A stretch of DNA of 64,000 nt from Clostridia bacterium (lineage in GTDB: Bacteria; Bacillota; Clostridia; Christensenellales; CAG-138): positions 124,001 to 188,000 of the forward strand of contig JAFWMS010000028.1 in the NCBI GenBank assembly GCA_017545535.1, written 5' to 3'. This document shows, one piece after another, positions 14,829-27,326 of the stretch (the first letter of the stretch is position 1; each line of letters starts with the position of its first letter). The position numbers and the translations under genes were made by a program. The notes below the pieces were generated by a model that did not search any database, had not been told where the DNA came from, and saw only the letters and a list, made by a program, of their open reading frames with translations.

Positions 14829-17800
14829 TCACTCCGTCCGGCCAAACAGCTCCATCATCTTGGAATCCGTCAGCTTATAGTTGGTGTTCTTGTTGATGTA
14901 CGCCTTCAGGTACTTGAAGTAGTATTCCTGATAGTGGTTGGCATATCCCCGCACGTTGTTGATGTGGGCCTTCCAGTTCTTCACCGAAAGATCCCACCGG
15001 GGGAAGTCCCACTCGATCTCCGAGGCGATATTGCCGGAGAGCTCGTCCACCTTGGCGTTGATCTTCTCCGGTGAGTATACCTCATTGACCATCATCGCGC
15101 AATACTTCAGGAAGATTTCCACAAAGTCGTTGTTTTTCAGCAGGGATCGGGCCAGGACCGTGGAAAACCCCTTGCCGGCGCCGTGGCCCTCGGGATGGAA
15201 GTACTTGGTGAAAAAGTCCCGCCGATAGCCGTTGGTGACGGAGTCCTCCTTCTCGTCGTTCCGGGCCATGGCGTCGCAAAAATCGTAGAAGATCCAGCGC
15301 CACTTGCCGTCCTTCTCGCTGGAGCGCCACCACTTGATGTTGCCGGAGTCGTTATTGCCCACGATGATCTCCGCAGCGCAGTAAAGGGCGAAGTTCTCCA
15401 CGTCGATCTGGGAGCAGACGTACTCGTAATCCCCGTAGTTGCTCAGATCGCAGTTCTTGCTCTTGCAGAAGTCGATGAGGGCCTTGTAGTCGTCCACGCA
15501 CTTGGGATCGCCGGCCACCAGGACCCCGTTGCCCCGGAGCACGTCGATGGTATCCTTGTTCGTGACGGAATAATGCTGGGCGATGAAGGCCCGGCTCACT
15601 TTCTCCCGCAGATTGTAGACCCCCCAATATTGACCGTTGAGATAGAGGGCGGTCTGCACATAGGCCTGTATGCAAATGTCCGCGCCCCCGTCCTCCAACA
15701 GACCCGTCACCAAACAGTCCCGGATCTTGGTGGCCACGGCATCTTTGGCAGAGCAGCGCAGAACCAGTGATTCATAGCCCCAGTCGCTGGGCCGATTGTC
15801 AAAGAAGGGATAGTCCAGCGTGGAGCCGCCATAGCCTTTGCGCGCGACGAGGGCGAAGTTCCTCTGCTTTTGATACCGGGAGAAGGAACCAAAGATGCGG
15901 ATCATCAGATCACTCTCGAATAAAACTTCCTTGCCTCCAACGCTGGTATAGGTCCAGTGAGCCTGCCGCTCCCATTCCCTCCCCCGCTGGTTGTAGTTGG
16001 CGCCCAGCTTCCGATCGTTGGAAGGGGTGGTCCATTCCGTGGCGGCCGTCTTGCCCTGATAGTGGCTGCCCACCACGTAGATGCCGTAGTCCACGTTGAA
16101 GAGGTTATCCGGGTCTGTGACCAGAAAGCACACGGGAAGCGTGGAGTCGTGGGCGTCGGTGGTCTGCTTGTCCCCCACGATGACATAGGTATTGGAGATG
16201 ACGGGGCTCTTGTAGAGGGTCCCGTTCTCGCTGAAAGCCCTGGCCCGCAGCACCGCGTTTTGGCTGAAGGTCAGCTGCTCCCCCGCCCGGTAGCGGGTGG
16301 AGGATTCCGTGGGCGTTGTGCAGTCCAGGGTGTAGGTCACATAGGTCCCGGCGGGGACCTCCATGGACACCGTCTGGGCCCCGTGATACACGCCGCTGTC
16401 GAGGGAGACCGCCGGCGCGTCGCAATACGCGCCGCCTGAGAGGGGCGCCGTGTTGGCCGCGCCCTGGGTGGGCGTTTCACACAGGCCCCAGGTGTCCCCC
16501 ACCTTGGCATAGGAAAGACAGGCGACGGACTTGGGTACCGTCACCCGGTCGATCAAGGTGCCGTTGTTGTCATAGAGATAGAGGGTCTCTCCCTGACCGG
16601 GGACGGAGAAGTTCAGCGTCCGCGCCCGCATTTCGGCGGTGACGCTCTTCTCGTCCTTGCCTTCCAGCGGAAGGCTGCCGCTCATGTAGAGGATGAGATA
16701 TCCTTTCCCGGCGATACTCGTTCCCTCAGGAAAAACCCATTTTGTCGGCTTTTTTTCGTTGTCGGTCAGGGAGTATCCGGTGAGGGAAACGGTTTGGTCG
16801 GAGCGGTTGTAGAGCTCCACCCACTTGCCCTGGTCGTCGTCGTCGGGCACGCCCTTGCTGTCCAGCTTATAGCGATAGCCGTCGGAAAGAATCTCGGAAA
16901 AGGTGATGTCGTGGACGCCCACATCCGGATTCCGCTGCTTATCGAAAGCGGCGTAGCCGGCGTTGGTATTGGGATAGCCGGGGGTGGGCTTATCGGAGGG
17001 GACGAAGCCGCTCTGGGTATCGAGATCGCCGGAGCCCGTATAGCCCCGGATCATGCTCCAATCCTTTTCCTGTGCGTCGAACTCGCACATGTCGAGGATG
17101 CCGCCGTTTTGATCCACCAGGATGAGGGAATCCCCCTTGCTGCCGGAAAGATTGAAGGGCAGGGAGATATAGCCCTCCACCTGCTCCGCCATGCACCAGA
17201 GGAGCATATACTCCCCGGCGCCGATGGTGGTTCCCTGGGGGAAGGTGAAGCGATAGGGCTTGCGCATGTCGTCGCTGAGGCCGCAGCCGGACAGATCCAC
17301 GGGGCTGTTGGTGGTGTTGAACAGCTCCACCCAATCGGGGAACTGGCCGTTGGGACCGGCGGTGGTGGTGCCGTTGCGGGCCATGAGTTCGGAGATATAG
17401 ACCCCGTTGTGCTGGGCGGTGGCGCCCACGCTCAAGGGCGCGTCGCTTTCGCCCAGCTTCCGGCTCTCCTCATAGGCCGCGATGCCCGCGGGGGTGTTGG
17501 GGAAGAGGGGCGAGGGCAGCATCTCGGTATACTTTTGCCCCACGTCGTCCCAGCTCAGGGTATAGCCGGTGTAAATGGAGGGGATCTCCATGGTGAAGAG
17601 GGGCTCGCCGCCGGCGTTGGTGAGCCGGATCACGTCCCCCGCGCCCAGCTTGAAATCGGCGATGAGGGCGTTCTCCACCTTTTCGCCGGTGCACCAGACC
17701 AGGATATAGCCGTCCGGGGGCAGCACCGTCTTGTCGGGGAATACCCAAAGCCGATCCTCCCGGTCGGAGAGGCCCCAGCCGGAGATGTCCCGCTCCACGC

Positions 17801-18038
17801 TGGCGGTGTTGTGCAGCTCCACATAATCCGGGTGGTTCCCCGCGCCGTCGGAAACGATGCCCGTGTTGTTGACCATGATCTCGCTGATGACGACGTCCGT
17901 GGTCAGGTGAACGGAAACGGTCTCAGTCGCCCGCTTCTTCCGGCAGGAGGCCCAGCTCACCCCGATGATGAGCAGCAACACCAGCACGATGGCTACGGCA
18001 GGCCTGATGGCCGCCTGTTGTCTGCGCCTACGCTTCAT
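14829..18038 (-). CDS. CotH-kinase-family protein with three lamin-tail domains, 1069 aa
   Basis: CotH proteins are atypical protein kinases first known from spore coats. Here a short basic N-terminus and one membrane helix (about 13-32, ending WASC) place the rest outside the cell. Three lamin-tail-like domains follow: about 45-165 (VVISEIMVNNTG), 210-340 (GVYISELMARNG) and 370-500 (ITFSEILSDGYR). Each has the characteristic D/V-x-L-x-G-W/Y/C-x-L-S/T-D strand. A chitobiase C-terminal-like domain follows (about 545-620, SGVYHGAQTVSMEVPAGTY). The CotH domain itself is at about 640-990: YQKQRNFALVARKGYG, VYNLREKVSRAFI, NDSGNIKWWRS and WRWIFYDFCDAM hold its conserved charged residues. It heads the operon with VTC and DUF4956. 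It is a surface-anchored form rather than a small spore-coat CotH. Confidence 0.92.
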   Translation of the reverse strand: MKRRRRQQAAIRPAVAIVLVLLLIIGVSWASCRKKRATETVSVHLTTDVVISEIMVNNTGIVSDGAGNHPDYVELHNTASVERDISGWGLSDREDRLWVFPDKTVLPPDGYILVWCTGEKVENALIADFKLGAGDVIRLTNAGGEPLFTMEIPSIYTGYTLSWDDVGQKYTEMLPSPLFPNTPAGIAAYEESRKLGESDAPLSVGATAQHNGVYISELMARNGTTTAGPNGQFPDWVELFNTTNSPVDLSGCGLSDDMRKPYRFTFPQGTTIGAGEYMLLWCMAEQVEGYISLPFNLSGSKGDSLILVDQNGGILDMCEFDAQEKDWSMIRGYTGSGDLDTQSGFVPSDKPTPGYPNTNAGYAAFDKQRNPDVGVHDITFSEILSDGYRYKLDSKGVPDDDDQGKWVELYNRSDQTVSLTGYSLTDNEKKPTKWVFPEGTSIAGKGYLILYMSGSLPLEGKDEKSVTAEMRARTLNFSVPGQGETLYLYDNNGTLIDRVTVPKSVACLSYAKVGDTWGLCETPTQGAANTAPLSGGAYCDAPAVSLDSGVYHGAQTVSMEVPAGTYVTYTLDCTTPTESSTRYRAGEQLTFSQNAVLRARAFSENGTLYKSPVISNTYVIVGDKQTTDAHDSTLPVCFLVTDPDNLFNVDYGIYVVGSHYQGKTAATEWTTPSNDRKLGANYNQRGREWERQAHWTYTSVGGKEVLFESDLMIRIFGSFSRYQKQRNFALVARKGYGGSTLDYPFFDNRPSDWGYESLVLRCSAKDAVATKIRDCLVTGLLEDGGADICIQAYVQTALYLNGQYWGVYNLREKVSRAFIAQHYSVTNKDTIDVLRGNGVLVAGDPKCVDDYKALIDFCKSKNCDLSNYGDYEYVCSQIDVENFALYCAAEIIVGNNDSGNIKWWRSSEKDGKWRWIFYDFCDAMARNDEKEDSVTNGYRRDFFTKYFHPEGHGAGKGFSTVLARSLLKNNDFVEIFLKYCAMMVNEVYSPEKINAKVDELSGNIASEIEWDFPRWDLSVKNWKAHINNVRGYANHYQEYYFKYLKAYINKNTNYKLTDSKMMELFGRTE

Positions 18039-18073
18039 ATCCTTTCCTCGATTCCTGAATAATCGTATGGTGT

Positions 18074-18103
18074 ATCATAGCACACGGGGGCAGGACCGTC
18101 CAA
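18074..18103 (-). promoter_or_regulatory. Predicted promoter of the cotH-VTC-DUF4956 operon
   Basis: On the minus strand TTGGAC (18103-18098), 18 bases, then TATGAT (18079-18074), about 36 bases upstream of the CotH start. The gap to gyrA (18039-18153) also holds an imperfect AGACAG/CTGTCT hairpin at 18112-18133 without a T-run. Confidence 0.55.
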
Positions 18104-18153
18104 TGGCCCCGAGACAGATTTAACACTCTGTCTACAATCCCCCGATTTTGCCC

Positions 18154-20655
18154 TTATGCCTGGGTTTCCGGGGCGGGGCCTTCCTCCGGCTCCTCCTCGG
18201 CGTGAGGCGCCAGGGCCACGCAGACCACCCTGGTCCCCTCGTCCACCCGCATGAGGCGGACGCCCTGAGTGGCCCGGCCGATGGCCGGCACCTGGGATAC
18301 GGGGGTGCGGATGATAGTGCCGTCGTCCCGAACCAGCATCATGTCCTCGTCTCCGGAGGTCATCTTGCAGCAGGCCAGATCTCCGGTCTTCTCCGTCAGG
18401 TTCATGGCCGTGATGCCCTTGCCGCCCCGGCCCTGGGCCCGGTACTGGTCCTCACAGGTCCGCTTGCCCATGCCCCGCTCGGTGACGGTGAGCAGCGCGC
18501 CGCCGGGCACGATCTTCACCATGTCCACCACCTCGTCCCCTTCATCGAGACGGATGGAGCGCACGCCCTGGCCGCCACGGCCCGTGGCCCGCACGTCCGC
18601 TTCGGAGAAGCGGATGCACTTGCCCTTTTTGCTGGAGATGAGGAACTCGTCCTGGCCGGAGGAGACCTCCACGCTCATGAGCTCATCCCCTTCCAGGATG
18701 GACTGAATCAACAGACCGCCCTTGCGGATGTTGCTGCACTCGCTGATGCGGGTCTTTTTGATAAGGCCCTGCCTCGTGGCGGTGACCAGATACCGGGTGT
18801 CCTCCTCGCCCCGGCCGCCGGGGTACATGGCCGTGACCTTCTCCCCGTCCTGCAGCTGGACCAGGTTCACCACGGGCACGCCCTTGGAGGCCCGGCCGGT
18901 CTCCGGGATAGCATAGCAGCGGACCTTGAAGACCCGGCCCCGGGTGGTGTAGAAGAACAGGTCGCTGTGGGTGGAGGTGACGAACATCCGCTCCACGAAA
19001 TCCTCTTCCTTCGTAGAATGGCCCATGACGCCCCGGCCGCCCCGGTTCTGGGTCCGGTATACGTCGGGGGAGATGCGCTTCACGTAGCCGAAGTGGGTCA
19101 TGGTCACCACCATGTCCTCCTCCTGGATCACGTCGTCCAGGTCGATATCCTCCAACAGCTGGGTGATCTCGGTCCGCCGCGGATCGGCGTATTTCTCCTT
19201 GACCACCAGGGCTTCCTGCTTCACGATGCCCAAAAGCTTATGCTCGTCGGCCAGAATGTCCTGCAATTCGCCCACCCGAAGCTTGAGAGACGCTTCTTCG
19301 TCATGAAGCTTATCCCGCTCGAGACCGACGAGGCGCTGCAGACGCATGTCCAAAATGGCCTGGCCCTGGCGCTCCGTGAGGCCGAATCGGGCGGTCAGCC
19401 TCGCCTTCGCCTCTTGGGCGCTGGCGGAGGTCTTAACGATCTGGACCACCTCGTCGATGTTGTCGGTGGCGATGATGAGACCTTCCAAAATGTGCAATCG
19501 CTCCAAAGCACGGTTCAGGTCGAACCGAGTGCGGCGGGTGACCACGTCCTTCTGGTGCTCCAGGTAGTAATAGAGCATGTCACGCAGGTTCAGGATACGG
19601 GGCTCCCCGTCCACCAGAGCGAGGAGGATGGCACCGAAGGTATCCTGCAGGGCGGTATGCTTATAGAGGTTGTTCAAAACCACCTGGGCGTTCACGTCCC
19701 GCTTGAGTTCGATGACGATGCGGGTGCCCTCCCGGTCGGTCTCGTCCCGCAGGTCGGAGATGCCCTCGATCTTCTTCTCCTTCACCAGCTCGGCGATGCG
19801 CTCCACCAGACGGGCCTTGTTCACCTGATAGGGGATCTCGGTGACGATGATCCGGCTCCGGTTGGCGCTCATCTGCTCGATCTCGGACTTGGCCCGGACC
19901 ACGATCCGGCCCCGGCCGGTCCGATAGGCCTCGGCCACGCCCATGCGGCCCATGATGATGCCGCCCGTGGGGAAGTCGGGCCCGGGGATGTACTGCATGA
20001 GATCGTCCACGGTGATGTCCGGGTTGTCGATCATGGCGCAGAGGGCGTCCGTCACCTCGCCCAGGTTATGGGGCGGGATGTTGGTAGCCATGCCCACGGC
20101 GATGCCGCCGGAGCCGTTCACCAAAAGATTCGGGAACCGGCTGGGGAGCACGGCAGGCTGCTGAAGCGTCTCATCGAAGTTGGGCACGAACTCCACCGTG
20201 TCCTTGTCGATGTCCGCCATCATCTCGGTGGCCATCTTGGAAAGCCGGGCCTCGGTGTATCGCATGGCGGCTGCCCCGTCTCCGTCCACGGAACCGAAGT
20301 TTCCGTGGCCCTCCACCAGCAGATACCGGGTGTTGAAGGGCTGGGCCAGGCGGACCATGGCGTCGTAAACCGCGGTGTCGCCGTGGGGATGGTATTTGCC
20401 CAGCACGTCGCCCACGATACGGGCGCTCTTACGGAAGGGCTTGTCGGGCTGAAGGCCCAGCTCGCTCATGGAATAAAGGATGCGGCGATGGACGGGCTTC
20501 AAGCCGTCCCGCACATCGGGCAGGGCCCGGTCGGTGATGACCGCCATGGCATAGGAGATGAAGCTCTTGCTCATCTCGTGCTCCAGGAGCATGGGGACCG
20601 TGCGGGCCACGATGCCGTTGTTCTGATTGCCGTTGTTGTTCTCGTTTTCGCTCAT
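18154..20655 (-). CDS. gyrA: DNA gyrase subunit A, 833 aa
   Basis: Breaks and rejoins DNA in the A2B2 gyrase that introduces negative supercoils. The N-terminal breakage-reunion domain has the catalytic tyrosine in [11 protein letters not shown] and the quinolone region [16 protein letters not shown]. The residue at the E. coli Ser83 position is Thr, which is also the normal residue in some clostridia, so it does not by itself mean resistance. The C-terminal beta-pinwheel carries glycine-rich GyrA-box-like repeats (QNRGGRG, TGRGGQG, QGRGGKG). The acidic end [14 protein letters not shown] is a usual tail. GAGGA is 8 bases before ATG 20655. It follows gyrB by 18 bases and belongs to the recF-gyrB-gyrA operon. 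Confidence 0.98.
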   Translation of the reverse strand: MSENENNNGNQNNGIVARTVPMLLEHEMSKSFISYAMAVITDRALPDVRDGLKPVHRRILYSMSELGLQPDKPFRKSARIVGDVLGKYHPHGDTAVYDAMVRLAQPFNTRYLLVEGHGNFGSVDGDGAAAMRYTEARLSKMATEMMADIDKDTVEFVPNFDETLQQPAVLPSRFPNLLVNGSGGIAVGMATNIPPHNLGEVTDALCAMIDNPDITVDDLMQYIPGPDFPTGGIIMGRMGVAEAYRTGRGRIVVRAKSEIEQMSANRSRIIVTEIPYQVNKARLVERIAELVKEKKIEGISDLRDETDREGTRIVIELKRDVNAQVVLNNLYKHTALQDTFGAILLALVDGEPRILNLRDMLYYYLEHQKDVVTRRTRFDLNRALERLHILEGLIIATDNIDEVVQIVKTSASAQEAKARLTARFGLTERQGQAILDMRLQRLVGLERDKLHDEEASLKLRVGELQDILADEHKLLGIVKQEALVVKEKYADPRRTEITQLLEDIDLDDVIQEEDMVVTMTHFGYVKRISPDVYRTQNRGGRGVMGHSTKEEDFVERMFVTSTHSDLFFYTTRGRVFKVRCYAIPETGRASKGVPVVNLVQLQDGEKVTAMYPGGRGEEDTRYLVTATRQGLIKKTRISECSNIRKGGLLIQSILEGDELMSVEVSSGQDEFLISSKKGKCIRFSEADVRATGRGGQGVRSIRLDEGDEVVDMVKIVPGGALLTVTERGMGKRTCEDQYRAQGRGGKGITAMNLTEKTGDLACCKMTSGDEDMMLVRDDGTIIRTPVSQVPAIGRATQGVRLMRVDEGTRVVCVALAPHAEEEPEEGPAPETQA

Positions 20656-20673
20656 ATCTGTGTCCTCAAATCC

Positions 20674-23744
<3,071 letters not shown>

Positions 23745-23771
23745 AAGCCCATACCCCCACGAGAATACCGC

Positions 23772-23800
23772 ATTATACCATATCTTGTTTCGTTTGTAAA
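23772..23800 (-). promoter_or_regulatory. Strong predicted sigma-A promoter of recF-gyrB-gyrA
   Basis: On the minus strand TTTACA (23800-23795), 17 bases, then perfect TATAAT (23777-23772). The predicted transcript would start about 20 bases before the TTG start codon, giving a very short leader. Confidence 0.75.
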
Positions 23801-23867
23801 CTATAATAGGAAACAAATCCTCCCTTCGCCCAATATTTTGTGGTTTCGTCAGGGAGGGACAGGCAAC

Positions 23868-23893
23868 AAAAAAGCCCTTCCGCAGGGAAGGGC
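23868..23893 (-). terminator. Intrinsic terminator of the DUF1540 gene
   Basis: GCCCTTCC (23874-23881) pairs with GGAAGGGC (23886-23893). In minus-strand reading the stem is followed by six T (23873-23868), so it isolates recF from the gene upstream. Confidence 0.85.
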
Positions 23894-23913
23894 CCAAATG
23901 AGCTCAGGGTCGC

Positions 23914-24081
23914 TTATTCATTCTCGCTTTCGCAGCGGTAGGACGCGCACAGGCTCTCATTCTCCCGCCCGCAGCTCTCACCGCAGCAGCTCACTTCGAT
24001 GTGATCGAGGTCGCACCGGATTCCCTCGTGGTTGTAGGCGCAGCTGGTCACGTCGCAGCCGATGGTCTGTTTCTTTTCCAT
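23914..24081 (-). CDS. DUF1540 cysteine-rich small protein, 55 aa
   Basis: A 55-residue protein with eight cysteines (C9, 14, 23, 32, 33, 37, 45, 50), matching the DUF1540 pattern of CxxxxC ... C ... CC near an I-x-V strand. Such proteins are common in spore-forming clostridia and probably bind a metal; the role is unknown. The start ATG 24081 has a textbook AAGGAGG 8 bases upstream, which excludes the longer in-frame form starting at 24153. It is a single-gene unit ending in its own terminator, and lies divergently from the threonine dehydratase gene. Confidence 0.88.
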   Translation of the reverse strand: MEKKQTIGCDVTSCAYNHEGIRCDLDHIEVSCCGESCGRENESLCASYRCESENE

Positions 24082-24217
24082 GTCGAAAACCTCCTTATGT
24101 GATTCGCCCATAGCTTGCCCGATGGCGAAACAGTCTATCCGTTTTTCCCGCAAAACTCTTTTTCACCGGCTCTTTTTGTGGTATGGTACAGATAGATCAC
24201 TCAAGGAGGGTTTATTT

Positions 24218-25165
24218 ATGGCATTGACCATCCAAGACATACAAGAAGCCGCAAAGCGGATCGTGCCCTACGCTGCCCGGACGCCTATGCTGCGGCTCCA
24301 AAGCCTGGACAGCTTTTTGGGCTGTCAGGTCTACGCCAAGGCGGAGTGCATGCAGGTCACCGGCTCCTTCAAGTACCGGGGCGCCATGAACAAGATCCTG
24401 TCCCTCTCCAAAGAGGAACTGAATCGGGGCATCATAGCCGCCTCCTCCGGGAACCACGGCAAAGCTATCGCCTACGCCTGCCGGATGCTGGGGGTGAAGG
24501 CCACCATCGTCCTCCCCTACACGGCGGCCCAGGTGAAGGTGGACACCATTCAGGGCTGGGGTGCGGAGACCGTGCGCTGCGAGGTCTCGGAGCGTTTCGA
24601 GGTGGCGGAGCGGATCTGCCGGGAGCGGGGCGCAACCCTAATCCCGCCCTATAACGACGAAGCCGTCATGGCCGGGCAGGGCACGGCGGGGCTGGAGCTC
24701 ATGGAACAGTGTCCCGAGCTGGACATGGTCATCGTCCCCACCAGCGGCGGCGGGCTCATCGGCGGCGTGTCCACGGCAGTGAAGGCGCTTTCGCCGAAAA
24801 CGAAGGTGTACGGCGCGGAACCGGCGGTGCTGCCCCGGTACTCCGTCAGCGTGGCGGCAGGGCATCCCGTGAAAGTGCCCGTGGGCAAGTCTGTAGCAGA
24901 CGCGCTGGTATCCAACATGCCCGGGACGATCTGCTTTCCGGTGGTGGCTGCCCATGTAGACGGGTTCGCCGCGGTGGACGACGCGTTCCTGCTCCAAGGC
25001 ATGAAACTGCTGTTGATGGAGGGAAAAATCCTCTGCGAGCCGTCCTCGGCCATCGGGATCGGCGCGGTGCTCCAGGGGCTGCTGCCCATAAAGCCGGAGG
25101 ACAAAGTCTGCTTCCTGATCTCCGGAGGCAGCGTGTCGCTGGAGCAGCTCAGGGCGTTGGTATAA
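24218..25165 (+). CDS. Threonine/serine dehydratase, PLP-dependent, 315 aa
   Basis: Fold-type II PLP enzyme that deaminates threonine to 2-oxobutanoate or serine to pyruvate. The PLP lysine is in GSFKYRGAMNK. The phosphate-binding loop is TSGGGLIGG and the SSGNHGKA motif binds substrate. The C-terminal LISGGSVSL matches the family serine that holds the pyridine nitrogen. At 315 residues without an ACT domain it resembles the catabolic (TdcB-like) or serine racemase group rather than the allosteric biosynthetic IlvA. AAGGAGGG at 24203-24210 fixes ATG 24218. A weak promoter (TTTTCA-16-TATGGT) may lie upstream. The gene ends at the facing-hairpin repeat at 25181. Confidence 0.92.
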   Translation: MALTIQDIQEAAKRIVPYAARTPMLRLQSLDSFLGCQVYAKAECMQVTGSFKYRGAMNKILSLSKEELNRGIIAASSGNHGKAIAYACRMLGVKATIVLPYTAAQVKVDTIQGWGAETVRCEVSERFEVAERICRERGATLIPPYNDEAVMAGQGTAGLELMEQCPELDMVIVPTSGGGLIGGVSTAVKALSPKTKVYGAEPAVLPRYSVSVAAGHPVKVPVGKSVADALVSNMPGTICFPVVAAHVDGFAAVDDAFLLQGMKLLLMEGKILCEPSSAIGIGAVLQGLLPIKPEDKVCFLISGGSVSLEQLRALV

Positions 25166-25180
25166 AACGACCTTTTATTT

Positions 25181-25327
25181 TCGCTCTTTTTTCTCTTCGG
25201 TGAAGAGGAAAAAGAGCGAAAAAAGAGAAGCTTAAGAACGGTTGAAATATGCCCTTCCTAAGCTTCTTTTTTTCTTAAGCTTTTCTTTTTGCGCGACGTT
25301 TTCTTTTCACCGAAAAGAAAACGTCGC
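25181..25327. repeat. Structured intergenic repeat, two facing hairpin-1 copies (locus D/E)
   Basis: It sits between the converging dehydratase and typA genes. Hairpin D pairs 25181-25198 with 25202-25219 (TCGCTC outer stem, loop GGT), followed by AAAAAGAGAAGCTTAAG. Hairpin E pairs 25293-25308 with 25312-25327 perfectly over 16 bp (GCGACG outer stem, loop ACC) and is preceded by CTTAAGCTTTTC. D points rightward and E leftward, as in locus B/C. Each hairpin with its T-tract can end transcription of the gene that runs into it. Confidence 0.84.
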
Positions 25328-25339
25328 TGAAGAAAAGAT

Positions 25340-27160
25340 TTACACCTGAATTCCCCGGGCGGCCAGCTTCATGCGCTGCTCCTTGGAGAGGATTTTCTTG
25401 CGCATGCGGATGCTCTTGGGCGTCACTTCCACCAGCTCGTCATCCGCGATGAACTCCAGGCACTGCTCCAGGGTGAAGATCACCGGGGGCGTGAGCCGCA
25501 GCGCCTCATCGGAGCCGGCGGCCCGCATGTTGGTCACGTGCTTCTTTTTGCACACGTTCACCACGATGTCCTCGTCCCGGGCGTTCTCGCCCACGATCTG
25601 TCCCTCGTACACCGGGATGCCGGGCCCTACGAACAGGCGGCCCCGATCCTGGGCGTAGAAGAGCCCGTAGCTGCTGGTGTCCCCGGTCTCATGGGCCACC
25701 AGGCTCCCGCTGCTGCGGCTCTCGATGGGCCCCTTGTAGGTGTCGTAGCCGGCGAAGATATGGCTCATGACCCCATTGCCCTTGGTGTCGGTCAAAAGCT
25801 CGCTCCGGTATCCCATGAGCCCCCGGGCGGGGATCATGAACTTCACCCGGGTGCTGTAATCGCCGATGGCGGTCATGTCCGTCATCTCCGCCTTGCGGGC
25901 TCCCAGTTTCTCCATGACTGGTCCCATGAACTCCGTGGGCACGTCGATGGTCAGCTCCTCCATGGGCTCCAACGTCTCCCCGTTGGGCCCCTCCTTCAGG
26001 ATCACCTTGGGCCGGGTCACGGCGAACTCGTACCCCTCCCGGCGCATGGTCTCGATGAGGATCGACAGATGCAGCTCGCCCCGGCCGCTGACCTTGAAGG
26101 TATCGGTGGTCTCGGTCTCCTCCACCCGCATGGACACGTTGGTCTTGACCTCCTTGAACAGCCGTTCCCGAATGTTCCGGCTAGTCACGTACCGACCCTC
26201 ACGGCCGGCGAAGGGGCTGTCGTTCACCTTGAAAAGCATGCTGACGGTGGGCTCATCGATGTGCACGAAGGGCATGGGCTCCACGCAGTTGGGGTCGCAG
26301 GCGGTCTCGCCCACGTTCAGATCCTCGGCGCCGGCCATGCAGAGGATGTCCCCCGCATGGACCTCCTCCGCCTCCACCCGGTGCAAGCCCTCGAACCGGT
26401 AGAGCCGGGAGATCTTGGCGGGCCGGACCTTGTTGCCCTCGCCGCCGCAGAGGACGATGCTCTGCCCCCGCTTCGCCACGCCTCGCTCGATGCGGCCCAC
26501 ACCGATCTTGCCCACGTAATCGTCATAGTCGATGGTGGAAAAGAGGATCTGCAGCGGCGCCGTATCGTCCATAGCCGGAGCCGGGATGGCCTTCAGGATG
26601 GTGTCGAAGATGGGCTTCATGCTGTGCTCCAGCTTGTCCACCTCGTAGCCAGACATGCCGTTCCGGGCGGAAGCGTAGACGATGGGGAAATCCAGTTGCT
26701 CGGCGGTGGCACCAAGCTCGATGAACAGCTCCAGCGTCTCATCCACCACCTCGTCGGGGCGAGCGTCTGCCCGGTCCACCTTGTTGATGACCACCACGGG
26801 CACCTTACCCAGCTCCAACGCCTTCTTCAGCACAAACCGGGTCTGGGGCATGCACCCCTCGAAAGCGTCCACCAACAGCAGCACGCCGTCCACCATCTGC
26901 AAGATCCGCTCCACCTCGCCGCCGAAGTCGGCGTGGCCCGGGGTGTCCACGATGTTGATGCGCACGTCCCCATAGCTGACGGCGGTGTTCTTGGAGAGGA
27001 TGGTGATGCCCCGCTCCCGCTCCAAATCGCCGCTGTCCATAACGCGGTCCACGCCCACCTCGCTGCGGCGCAGCACGCCGGCGTCCTGCAAGAGATGATC
27101 CACCAGGGTGGTCTTGCCGTGGTCTACATGGGCGATGATCGCAACGTTTCGAATTTCCAT
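25340..27160 (-). CDS. typA: TypA/BipA ribosome-associated GTPase, 606 aa
   Basis: A translational GTPase related to EF-G that binds 70S ribosomes and supports stress and low-temperature growth and 50S assembly. The G domain has G1 AHVDHGKTTL (residues 10-19), switch ERGITIL, DTPGHADFG and NKVDR. The EF-G-like domains II, III and V follow. The BipA-specific C-terminal domain includes GPGIPVYEGQIVGENAR and the loop KKKHVTNMRAAGSDEALRL. The start is ATG 27160 with GAGGAAAA upstream; the longer frame to 27268 would cover the promoter. It is monocistronic. Confidence 0.97.
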   Translation of the reverse strand: MEIRNVAIIAHVDHGKTTLVDHLLQDAGVLRRSEVGVDRVMDSGDLERERGITILSKNTAVSYGDVRINIVDTPGHADFGGEVERILQMVDGVLLLVDAFEGCMPQTRFVLKKALELGKVPVVVINKVDRADARPDEVVDETLELFIELGATAEQLDFPIVYASARNGMSGYEVDKLEHSMKPIFDTILKAIPAPAMDDTAPLQILFSTIDYDDYVGKIGVGRIERGVAKRGQSIVLCGGEGNKVRPAKISRLYRFEGLHRVEAEEVHAGDILCMAGAEDLNVGETACDPNCVEPMPFVHIDEPTVSMLFKVNDSPFAGREGRYVTSRNIRERLFKEVKTNVSMRVEETETTDTFKVSGRGELHLSILIETMRREGYEFAVTRPKVILKEGPNGETLEPMEELTIDVPTEFMGPVMEKLGARKAEMTDMTAIGDYSTRVKFMIPARGLMGYRSELLTDTKGNGVMSHIFAGYDTYKGPIESRSSGSLVAHETGDTSSYGLFYAQDRGRLFVGPGIPVYEGQIVGENARDEDIVVNVCKKKHVTNMRAAGSDEALRLTPPVIFTLEQCLEFIADDELVEVTPKSIRMRKKILSKEQRMKLAARGIQV

Positions 27161-27206
27161 TGTTTTTCCTCGAAAAAGTCCGTAGTTCGTTTTTGAAAAC
27201 CGTAAT

Positions 27207-27234
27207 AGTATATCACATTTTTCCGCCGACGCAA
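27207..27234 (-). promoter_or_regulatory. Predicted sigma-A promoter of typA
   Basis: On the minus strand TTGCGT (27234-27229), 16 bases, then TATACT (27212-27207), 46 bases upstream of the start codon. Confidence 0.65.
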
Positions 27235-27264
27235 GCATTTTTTCACGCCGCGGGGATGCAAAAT

Positions 27265-27305
27265 CCAATAAAACGTACCGCCTTCCCCGAAAGAAAAGCG
27301 GTACG
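27265..27305 (-). terminator. Intrinsic terminator of the dockerin-like gene
   Basis: CGTACCGC (27274-27281) pairs with GCGGTACG (27298-27305) around a 16-base loop. The minus-strand continuation is TTTTATTGG. Confidence 0.65.
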
Positions 27306-27326
27306 AAAGAAGTCGATGGATCTATT

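Noticed and set aside
20380..20430. Quinolone-resistance substitution in GyrA
   Set aside because: Thr at the Ser83-equivalent position is the wild-type residue in some clostridia, and the Asp87-equivalent is intact.
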